NCBI GenBank assembly: GCA_934663885.1
Contig: CAKUKW010000133.1
Location: 1-5,886 of the forward strand
DNA: 5,886 bases
Direction of reading: 5' to 3'
DNA from: an uncultured Tidjanibacter sp.
GTDB taxonomy: Bacteria > Bacteroidota > Bacteroidia > Bacteroidales > Rikenellaceae
Shown here: in pieces, positions 1 through 4,900 of the stretch
Numbering within the stretch: the stretch's first letter is position 1
How the letters are laid out: the number at the start of each line of letters is the position of its first letter
The notes under the pieces: model-generated
Database searches by the model: none
Told to the model about the DNA's origin: nothing
Seen by the model: only the letters and a program-made list of their open reading frames with translations
Program-made: the position numbers and the translations under genes

Positions 1-502
1 GTACCCGCGCCGGATTACTCTTATCCACTTCCTCATAATAATCGGGGTCGAGCGACCGCAGATCCGCCGCCAAAGCCTCCACACCCTCATCGGAAAGTCG
101 CTTTTCCAGTTTTCCGCGCAACCCTTTGTCAACCTCAGGGAGTTCGTCGAGCCCGTAACACAAAGCGTCTATATATAATCCCGAGCCGCCGACCGCGACC
201 ACATAAGGGTGCGTTTCAAAAAGCCTGCCCAGGAGCTCCAGCGCCTCCCCTGCAAATTTACCGCTGTTATATTCCTCCGTTACTTCCCTGTCGGCTATGA
301 AATAATGCCTGGCAGCCGCGAGTTGGCCTTCATCGGGTTGGGCGGTACCTATGGCCATTCCCCTGAATACCTGACGTGAATCGAAAGATATTACAGGAGC
401 ATCGAAACGTCGGGCCAGCTCTATGCTCAGGTCGGTTTTACCCGAACCTGTAGGACCTGCCACTACTATAAGGGTACCTTTTTTGCGGCTGTCAAAGCTC
501 AT
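1..502 (-). CDS. miaA: tRNA dimethylallyltransferase MiaA (3' end beyond window)
   Basis: MiaA transfers a dimethylallyl group from DMAPP to N6 of A37 in tRNAs that read codons starting with U (the first step towards ms2i6A), in the cytoplasm. Reading leftwards from the ATG at 502, about 167 codons are open to the window edge, slightly over half of the usual ~300 residues. Visible landmarks are the P-loop GPTGSGKT (residues 16-23), the substrate-binding FDSRQVF segment (about 40-46), GTAQP (52-56), HYFI (66-69), the VGGSGLY motif (104-110), LDPDYYEEVD, and an NPARV segment at the edge that begins the conserved N-x-R-R-V region. No key residue is missing in the visible part. The start codon lies inside the end of the upstream gene (overlap 492-502), which suggests translational coupling. 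Some Bacteroidales carry two miaA paralogues, and which one this is cannot be told here. Confidence 0.97.
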   Translation of the reverse strand, partial: MSFDSRKKGTLIVVAGPTGSGKTDLSIELARRFDAPVISFDSRQVFRGMAIGTAQPDEGQLAAARHYFIADREVTEEYNSGKFAGEALELLGRLFETHPYVVAVGGSGLYIDALCYGLDELPEVDKGLRGKLEKRLSDEGVEALAADLRSLDPDYYEEVDKSNPARV

Positions 503-1004
503 CGGAGAGGGAATCGTCGTCGTAGCTTTCGAAATCAGAGAAGTCTTCCATCGCGTCGTCGAACGGCGACTCTTCCGACATAAGGCTACCAGCGTCGAGT
601 TGACTCGGAGCATCGCCCTCTGATGCGGCCACCCGCGGATAACGGACTGCATCCTCGGAGTCCTTGCTCTCGGTAAGCTCAAGGAAAAGCGATCTTCCTG
701 CGAATATATCGAACATGAATATCAGCCTGTCCAGTTTATTGTGTATTATCTGCCCGAGCAGGGTGCCTTCCATCGGCAGGGCCACAACCCCTTCGTCATC
801 TTCCTGCATATCGACCAGGGTGTATTCCTGCAATTTTTGCCAGTTCGCGTCGGAGCCGAAAAAGGAGCAGAAATTCTCCTTGTCGTACTCGAGGTCGTCA
901 CAGATAAAATCGTGAAGGCCCATCAGGTCCATATCGTAAGGCACTTCGTACTCCCTCAGGAAATTATCGTCTTCGTTACTCAGCACAGTGAATTTAAATA
1001 TCAT
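492..1004 (-). CDS. Plasmid pRiA4b ORF-3-like family protein with acidic C-terminal tail
   Basis: I recognise this as the PRiA4_ORF3-type family, often labelled 'IS1096 element passenger TnpR family' in Bacteroidales. The function is unknown, and despite the label there is no recombinase motif. From the ATG at 1004 it is 170 residues. The first ~111 form the conserved part: the start MIFKFTVL, then DNFLREYEV, LHDFICDDLEYD, the aromatic FCSFFGSDANW, YTLVDM, and finally IFMFDIFAGRSLFLEL. The remainder is low complexity and ends in a strongly acidic stretch (11 Asp/Glu in the last 23 residues). The open frame extends to a TTG at 1034 and an ATG at 1010. I chose 1004 because relatives as I remember them begin M-x-FKF, and because a purine-rich AGAAAG sits 7 nt upstream of it but abuts the ATG at 1010. 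The gene ends in ATGAGCTTTGA, which contains the miaA start. Function and partner are unknown. Confidence 0.8.
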   Translation of the reverse strand: MIFKFTVLSNEDDNFLREYEVPYDMDLMGLHDFICDDLEYDKENFCSFFGSDANWQKLQEYTLVDMQEDDEGVVALPMEGTLLGQIIHNKLDRLIFMFDIFAGRSLFLELTESKDSEDAVRYPRVAASEGDAPSQLDAGSLMSEESPFDDAMEDFSDFESYDDDSLSDEL

Positions 1005-1052
1005 CGACATACTTTCTAATATTATGGTTTGCAATTATTATTGTCTGCAATG

Positions 1053-1083
1053 TAAATATAGGTTTATTCCAACGGAATTAAAA
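1053..1083 (-). promoter_or_regulatory. Possible weak promoter for the pRiA4b ORF-3-like gene and miaA
   Basis: On the minus strand, TATATTTA (1060-1053) matches the Bacteroidetes -7 consensus TAnnTTTG at all but the last base. A TTTT run (3 of 4 to TTTG) lies 19-20 nt upstream, inside the end of the acyl-CoA reductase gene. Transcription would start near 1047, leaving a ~43-nt leader. The match is imperfect in AT-rich DNA, so it may be chance. The two downstream genes may instead depend on read-through. Confidence 0.3.
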
Positions 1084-2071
1084 ACCTCACTACGTCCCTG
1101 CCGTCGGGATAATCCCACGGGAACGGACGCTGCGCCTGCCCTAACGGGGCATGCCTGCCAAATATATTTTCACGCGAAACGACCACCTGCAGTTTTTCTT
1201 CATTCTGTACCAGCCATTCCCCAACCTCATCCCTATCTTTATAAAAGGTATAGTTCACGACGCTGACCGCCGAAGGGAAATCCCTTTCCCTGGCCATGAT
1301 AAAATTGCCTCCGTCCGTAAAATCTCTGCCGTCGACAGACATCAGGCTCCTCATCTGGCGGTAATTATTTAAGTATTTAGGATTTACCTTATCAGGCCTT
1401 AAGGTTCCGGCCAGCGAATATATATCGTAACCCTGGGGAACAAAAAGCAGGCTTACGCTCCGGCAACCCATACCGTTATAAAGAAACAAATCCCTCGACA
1501 ACCCGCGCAGTTCCCCTTCTGTCTCGGGACCTTCCAGAACCGCGGCCGAATAGCGGCTACCCCTCAGAAGGGCCGGAACACCCGAGAAACGCTCCCTGAA
1601 ATAGCGGTTGGTATTGTCGCTGCCGGTGGCTATCACCGCGTCGTAAACTGCGGAGTCATCATAACCGTAAATCCGTACACGGGGTTCGATTTCCCTCAAC
1701 ATGCCCGTAATGTATCCCATAAGAACGGAATCTTTCGACGAGAACTTGACATGGCACTCATACCCGCAGGCCAGTACACACATCATGTCGAAAAATCCCA
1801 CGAGCGGAATATTGCCGGCCATTACCACTCCCACCTTCCGGGCACGGCCATAGTCAATATTATATCCCGCAAGCCACTGCTCAAGAATATTTTCCTGCAG
1901 CATACGCTCCCGCAGGGCTTCAATGGAGAAAAGAATATCATCTGCGGAAAACCACGGATTGGCGGCCACCGCCCGCTCCACGACCTTTTCCGATTCGGAG
2001 TCACGCCCGAAAGAGGAGAGCTTTTCGCCCAGCCGTACAAACAACGATATGTATTCTCCTTTACTTCCCAT
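1064..2071 (-). CDS. LuxC-like acyl-CoA reductase
   Basis: A member of the aldehyde-dehydrogenase-fold acyl-CoA reductase family (LuxC type), which reduces fatty acyl groups to aldehydes with NADPH through a cysteine thioester. The substrate of the short Bacteroidetes version is not known. From the ATG at 2071 the protein has 335 residues, shorter than luminescent LuxC (~480) but usual for this branch. Visible motifs are MAGNIPLVGFFD (from residue 84), the VKFSSKD segment, DAVIATGSDNTNRYF (about 144-158), YNGMGCRSVS with the presumed nucleophile Cys203, and the C-terminal signature FG..APLGQAQRPF...YPDG.D...FL (about 304-331). The motif set is complete, so it is probably active. A TTG at 2080 would add three residues, but ATG 2071 is preferred. 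It precedes the pRiA4b ORF-3-like gene by 59 nt on the same strand and diverges from rho. Nothing else in the window points to a pathway. Confidence 0.88.
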   Translation of the reverse strand: MGSKGEYISLFVRLGEKLSSFGRDSESEKVVERAVAANPWFSADDILFSIEALRERMLQENILEQWLAGYNIDYGRARKVGVVMAGNIPLVGFFDMMCVLACGYECHVKFSSKDSVLMGYITGMLREIEPRVRIYGYDDSAVYDAVIATGSDNTNRYFRERFSGVPALLRGSRYSAAVLEGPETEGELRGLSRDLFLYNGMGCRSVSLLFVPQGYDIYSLAGTLRPDKVNPKYLNNYRQMRSLMSVDGRDFTDGGNFIMARERDFPSAVSVVNYTFYKDRDEVGEWLVQNEEKLQVVVSRENIFGRHAPLGQAQRPFPWDYPDGRDVVRFLIPLE

Positions 2072-2077
2072 ATAGCG

Positions 2078-2085
2078 CAAATTTA
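2078..2085 (-). promoter_or_regulatory. Possible -7 element for acyl-CoA reductase, near-leaderless
   Basis: On the minus strand TAAATTTG (2085-2078) is an exact match to the Bacteroidetes -7 consensus TAnnTTTG and is followed by C. It lies only six bases before the chosen ATG at 2071, so the transcript would be leaderless or nearly so. No TTTG -33 element is present at the expected 19-21 nt upstream, which lowers confidence. Confidence 0.3.
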
Positions 2086-2128
2086 ATAAGAAACGGCAAG
2101 AGTCGGTATTTCGGTTAAAAATTAAATC

Positions 2129-2283
2129 ATATTTGCAGAATATAGGAGGCGCTTTGGCATAGCTCCCGCAAGAAATCTTGCATTCGCTCTGCGCTGGGCT
2201 TCCACTATACTTAAAAAATATAAACTTCGCCTCCGATTAGTTCAAGTAAACTTTGCTTATCCGTTAGGGATGATTATATTTGC
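2129..2283. repeat. Inverted-repeat-rich intergenic block bounded by direct repeats
   Basis: The octamer ATATTTGC occurs at 2129-2136 and again at 2276-2283 (10 of 11 when extended leftwards). The DNA between them contains the inverted pair GGAGGCG (2145-2151) and CGCCTCC (2228-2234), the near-palindrome GCAAGAAATCTTGC (2168-2181), and the direct pair TAAACTTCGC (2221-2230) and TAAACTTTGC (2247-2256). No coding frame of note is present. The style resembles short dispersed intergenic repeats I associate with Bacteroidales genomes. With one copy in view, repeat status is inference. Confidence 0.4.
2252..2282 (+). promoter_or_regulatory. Distal rho promoter (P1)
   Basis: An exact Bacteroidetes-type sigma-ABfr promoter: TTTG at 2252-2255, a 19-nt spacer, then TATATTTG at 2275-2282. 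Transcription would begin near 2288 and run into rho with a leader of about 230 nt. No other plus-strand gene lies between it and rho. It sits at the right edge of the repeat-rich block, which supplies its -33 element. Confidence 0.6.
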
Positions 2284-2287
2284 CGTC

Positions 2288-2516
2288 AATAATACCCGAT
2301 TTCACTGACCGTCCCATCTTACCAGCCGTCAACCGGCGCAGACCGTTCCGACATAACTCCACCGATGTGCCCTCGATTATGGAAGATTTTGAGTTATTTT
2401 TACGGCCTTTTGTTTCTTTTTATAAAAATATTTTATCTTTGTGGTAGATAATCATTCCCACCTCCGTCATCCCGACGGCATCAATCAGTACCAAACATAT
2501 TGCAAACTATAAATTT
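2288..2516 (+). promoter_or_regulatory. C-rich, G-poor rho leader, rut-like
   Basis: The leader predicted from P1 is C-rich and G-poor: I count 37 C and 17 G over 2281-2380. The part downstream of P2 is more extreme, with 21 C and 6 G over 2451-2510. Such unstructured C-over-G stretches are the hallmark of Rho-utilisation sites. A 5-bp hairpin, CCGTC (2464-2468) with GACGG (2474-2478), interrupts the proximal part. E. coli rho is known to attenuate its own leader, so self-regulation here is a reasonable inference but is not shown by sequence alone. No Shine-Dalgarno sequence is seen before the rho ATG. The bases before it are TATAAATTT, typical of this phylum. Confidence 0.35.
2409..2441 (+). 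promoter_or_regulatory. Proximal rho promoter (P2)
   Basis: TTTG at 2409-2412, a 21-nt AT-rich spacer and TATCTTTG at 2434-2441 match the Bacteroidetes -33/-7 consensus exactly. Transcription would begin near 2447, giving a rho leader of about 70 nt. Its placement directly before rho makes it the likely main promoter. Confidence 0.7.
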
Positions 2517-4223
2517 ATGCAAGAAATCAATGCATTACAGGGTAAGAGCCTTGCCGAGCTGCGTGAGATCGCAAAGACTTTAGGCATACGCACTACCCAG
2601 ATGAAGAAAGAAGACATCATCAAGGCCATTACGGGCATCAACGATAGCGGTCAGGAAGATAAAGAAGAGAATACCCCTGCGCAAAAGAGGGGGACCCGTC
2701 AGCGTATAGCGCGCCCGGAGCCTGTACGCCAGGAGCAGTATTCCCCACAGGAGCCCCCTGCGCCCGCGGAGCAGAAGGAAGAACTTTTTTCGAAACCGGA
2801 GCAGGAAGATATTAAAGGCCGAAGGGGAAGGCCGCGGAAGGCGGTCCCTGCCAATGAGGAGCCTGCCGTAGCTATTTATGGGGACGATCCGGAGCCGGAC
2901 GCCGAAATATTCGAAGAACAGCCGGAAGTCCGGAACCCCGAACAGGAACCTGAACCGGAACCCGAACCAAAGCAGACCGGCAACAGGAACCAGAATAGCA
3001 GGCAGCAGCCGGTTCAGCATCAAAACAACAAAAAATTCAACAAGCCTCAGCAGAATGCCCCGCGCGGCCAGAAACAGGATGATATAGATCCTTCGAGGGA
3101 TGAAAGCATAGGTTTCGTAGAGGGTGAAGGCGTCCTTGAGGTAATGCCCGACGGATACGGTTTCCTGCGTTCGGCCGACTACAACTACCTCAACTCGCCC
3201 GACGACATCTACGTTTCCTCTTCCCAAATAAAAACTTTCGGCCTCAAGCCGGGAGATACCGTACGGGGCATCATACGGCCCCCGAAGGAAGGGGAAAAAT
3301 ATTTCCCGATGGTCCGTGCGCTGGAGATCAACGGCCTCACGCCCGAAGTCATCCGCGACAGGATGCAGTTCGAATACATGACTCCCCTATTCCCGAACGA
3401 GAAATTCACACTCACCGGCAACGGTCACAACAATCTCTCGACACGCGTTGTAGACCTTTTCGCCCCTATCGGCAAAGGCCAGCGCGCGCTTATCGTAGCC
3501 CAGCCCAAAACCGGCAAGACAGTCCTTCTGCAAAATATAGCCAACGCCATAGCAGACAACCATCCAGAGGTTTACCTTATCATCCTGTTGATCGACGAGC
3601 GCCCGGAGGAAGTTACCGAGATGGCCCGCAACGTAAAGGCCGAGGTTGTCGCCTCCACGTTCGACGAACAGGCCACGCGCCACGTTAAGGTAGCCGAAAT
3701 GGTGCTCGACAAAGCCAAACGCATGGTCGAGTGCGGCCACGACGTGGTGATAATGCTCGACTCCATAACAAGGCTCGCCAGGGCTTACAATACCGTACAG
3801 CCGGCTTCCGGAAAGGTACTGTCCGGCGGTGTCGACGCCAACGCGCTCCACAAGCCCAAGCGTTTCTTCGGGGCCGCGCGTAACACCGAAGAGAGGGGGT
3901 CCCTCACTATAATTGCCACCGCCCTTATAGACACCGGCTCCAAAATGGATGAGGTTATCTTCGAGGAATTCAAGGGAACGGGCAACATGGAGCTCCAGCT
4001 CGACCGCAAGCTCTCCAACAAGAGGGTATACCCGGCCGTGGACGTCGTCGCTTCGGGCACCCGCCGCGAAGATCTGCTGCTCAGCAAGGACGTTCTCAAG
4101 AAAACATGGATACTGCGCCGCTACCTCTCCGACATGAATTCCGTGGAGGCGATGGAAGAAATGACCAAGCACATGGAAAATACCCGCAACAACGAAGAGC
4201 TGCTGGTTACCATGAACAAGTAA
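2517..4223 (+). CDS. rho: Transcription termination factor Rho with long disordered insertion
   Basis: Rho is the hexameric RNA-dependent ATPase and translocase that ends transcription of untranslated RNA. This copy has 568 residues against 419 in E. coli. Order: N-terminal SAP-like Rho_N helices (about 5-43); a ~150-residue low-complexity insertion (about 45-195); the cold-shock-type RNA-binding domain with GYGFLRS (213-219), DDIYVS and [11 protein letters not shown] (253-263); then the RecA-type motor. In the motor I see the P-loop QPKTGKT (329-335), IDERPEE with the catalytic Glu361, Walker B VIMLD (Asp415), the Q-loop [14 protein letters not shown] (429-442), the R-loop around KGTGNM (486-491), and the arginine finger Arg516 in GTRRED. 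All key residues are present. The insertion is an enlarged version of what Bacteroidetes Rho proteins carry; in Bacteroides thetaiotaomicron the disordered region is reported to drive phase separation. Two promoters precede it and an intrinsic terminator follows. Confidence 0.99.
   Translation: MQEINALQGKSLAELREIAKTLGIRTTQMKKEDIIKAITGINDSGQEDKEENTPAQKRGTRQRIARPEPVRQEQYSPQEPPAPAEQKEELFSKPEQEDIKGRRGRPRKAVPANEEPAVAIYGDDPEPDAEIFEEQPEVRNPEQEPEPEPEPKQTGNRNQNSRQQPVQHQNNKKFNKPQQNAPRGQKQDDIDPSRDESIGFVEGEGVLEVMPDGYGFLRSADYNYLNSPDDIYVSSSQIKTFGLKPGDTVRGIIRPPKEGEKYFPMVRALEINGLTPEVIRDRMQFEYMTPLFPNEKFTLTGNGHNNLSTRVVDLFAPIGKGQRALIVAQPKTGKTVLLQNIANAIADNHPEVYLIILLIDERPEEVTEMARNVKAEVVASTFDEQATRHVKVAEMVLDKAKRMVECGHDVVIMLDSITRLARAYNTVQPASGKVLSGGVDANALHKPKRFFGAARNTEERGSLTIIATALIDTGSKMDEVIFEEFKGTGNMELQLDRKLSNKRVYPAVDVVASGTRREDLLLSKDVLKKTWILRRYLSDMNSVEAMEEMTKHMENTRNNEELLVTMNK
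2946..2969 (+). repeat. Four Glu-Pro dipeptide repeats within rho
   Basis: Four consecutive GAACCN hexamers encode (Glu-Pro)4 at residues 144-151 of Rho. The third positions of the four proline codons are T, G, C and A, so the DNA repeat is degenerate while the peptide repeat is perfect. That points to an old repeat maintained at protein level rather than recent slippage. Confidence 0.8.
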
Positions 4224-4224
4224 A

Positions 4225-4236
4225 CTTAACGTTAAG
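4225..4236. repeat. 12-bp perfect palindrome after the rho stop codon
   Basis: CTTAACGTTAAG is a perfect palindrome one base after the TAA stop of rho and eight bases before the terminator stem. It is too symmetrical for a useful RNA hairpin because there is no loop. It could be a protein-binding site or chance. Confidence 0.35.
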
Positions 4237-4244
4237 AATAACTG

Positions 4245-4275
4245 AAAAGACCCTTTTGAGGGTCTTTTTGTTTTC
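4245..4275 (+). terminator. Intrinsic terminator of rho
   Basis: AAAAGACCC (4245-4253) pairs with GGGTCTTTT (4260-4268) in a 9-bp stem with the 6-nt loop TTTTGA, followed by T-rich DNA (TGTTTT). This is a classic intrinsic terminator. The gene that encodes Rho is therefore itself closed by a Rho-independent signal. Confidence 0.88.
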
Positions 4276-4330
4276 CAGGGAAGCAACAGGGAGGTACTTA
4301 AAGGCATCTTTCATTAGAAACGCCTAATTT

Positions 4331-4744
4331 ATGAAAAATACAAAAAAGATAACCGCGCTCGTTTCCTCCGTGATTCTATGTGTGGGGTTAATGGCAGGCT
4401 GTACCACAAGAACCGATTATCACGGATGGGCCACCTGGGAATTTATCAACGAATCAGGCCACAGCCTTAAGGTCGAAACGGATGATAAAGAGCTGAATTT
4501 CGAACTTACGAAGGGCGGCGGACACTCTTTCGAACTTTATTACGGAACCGGAAAAGAGATAGACGAAAGCACTTTCGACAGCCCGTACCAAAGGGTGGCT
4601 ACGAAGATAATTTTAGACGGTGAAAAAGAGGTAACACAGACAGGCATAACCGACAGGAAGAATTATATAGCAGAAAAAATAGAGAGCAGGCATTACAAGT
4701 ATACCTACACTTTCACTGACGAAGATTTCAAGGAAAAAGAATAA
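4331..4744 (+). CDS. Small predicted lipoprotein of unknown function
   Basis: I do not recognise a named family. The 137-residue product starts with a lipoprotein signal peptide: a lysine-rich start (MKNTKK), a hydrophobic stretch (about 7-21) and a GLMAGC lipobox with the lipidated Cys24. The -3 residue is Met rather than the usual Leu, which is tolerated. The residues after the Cys (TTRTD) lack the acidic surface-export signal of Bacteroidetes lipoproteins (C-S-D/E-D/E type), so a periplasm-facing location is more likely. The mature ~114 residues are rich in aromatics, Glu and Lys, in alternating patterns suggesting a beta-sandwich (WATWEFINESGHSLKV, FELYYGTGKEI, YKYTYTFTDEDF). It contains no further Cys, so no disulphides. 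It lies 107 nt after rho, beyond that gene's terminator. I see no clear promoter of its own. A strong hairpin follows it. Confidence 0.8.
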   Translation: MKNTKKITALVSSVILCVGLMAGCTTRTDYHGWATWEFINESGHSLKVETDDKELNFELTKGGGHSFELYYGTGKEIDESTFDSPYQRVATKIILDGEKEVTQTGITDRKNYIAEKIESRHYKYTYTFTDEDFKEKE

Positions 4745-4787
4745 TTTTCAGGCAGATTCTCCGATTATTCCCCTTAAACTTTTTCCG

Positions 4788-4830
4788 ATACGGCGGCCGC
4801 CAAGTTTGTGGGCCGCCGTATATTTATTAT
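4788..4830 (+). terminator. GC-rich hairpin after the lipoprotein gene, probable terminator
   Basis: ATACGGCGGCC (4788-4798) pairs perfectly with GGCCGCCGTAT (4811-4821) in an 11-bp stem with a 12-nt loop. The following DNA is TA-rich (ATTTATTAT) but lacks an unbroken T run. It probably ends the lipoprotein transcript and separates it from dnaB; a role only as an mRNA 3'-end stabiliser is possible. Confidence 0.65.
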
Positions 4831-4873
4831 GGGAACAAAGGATAATATACTGAAAAATCCCGTGCTTTTTTCC

Positions 4874-4881
4874 TATCTTTA
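4874..4881 (+). promoter_or_regulatory. Possible -7 element for dnaB
   Basis: TATCTTTA differs from TAnnTTTG only at the last base and lies 20 nt before the dnaB ATG. No TTTG-like -33 element is found 19-21 nt upstream. Its position between the hairpin and dnaB supports it, but the match is weak. Confidence 0.35.
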
Positions 4882-4900
4882 CCCTCAATCTTTATGTCGT

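Noticed and set aside
492..1004. Reading the pRiA4b ORF-3/IS1096-passenger label as evidence for a mobile element
   Set aside because: There are no terminal inverted repeats, target duplications or transposase nearby, and the gene overlaps a housekeeping gene. The label is historical.
1004..1034. TTG or upstream ATG starts for the pRiA4b ORF-3-like protein
   Set aside because: TTG 1034 and ATG 1010 would add 10 and 2 residues outside the conserved M-x-FKF start. The purine-rich AGAAAG is well spaced only for 1004. The ATG at 1010 remains a fair alternative.
1029..1050. TTGCA/TGCAA inverted repeat between the acyl-CoA reductase and the next gene
   Set aside because: It is only a 5-bp stem with a 12-nt AT-rich loop, so it is too weak to call a terminator or operator.
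2365..2451. 28-codon ORF in the rho leader encoding a hydrophobic peptide
   Set aside because: Its hydrophobic half is just the AT-rich spacer and boxes of the proximal rho promoter read as codons. A leader peptide on the distal transcript is conceivable but has no ribosome-site or conservation support here.
2580..3227. 215-codon open frame antisense to the rho insertion
   Set aside because: Its Arg/Leu/Phe-rich product is what the reverse of a Glu/Gln/Pro-rich low-complexity region gives. It has no domain and no start context.
3387..4307. 306-codon open frame antisense to rho
   Set aside because: It lies opposite the most conserved part of rho, and its translation shows no family motif. 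Long antisense frames are expected from the codon bias of a conserved gene.
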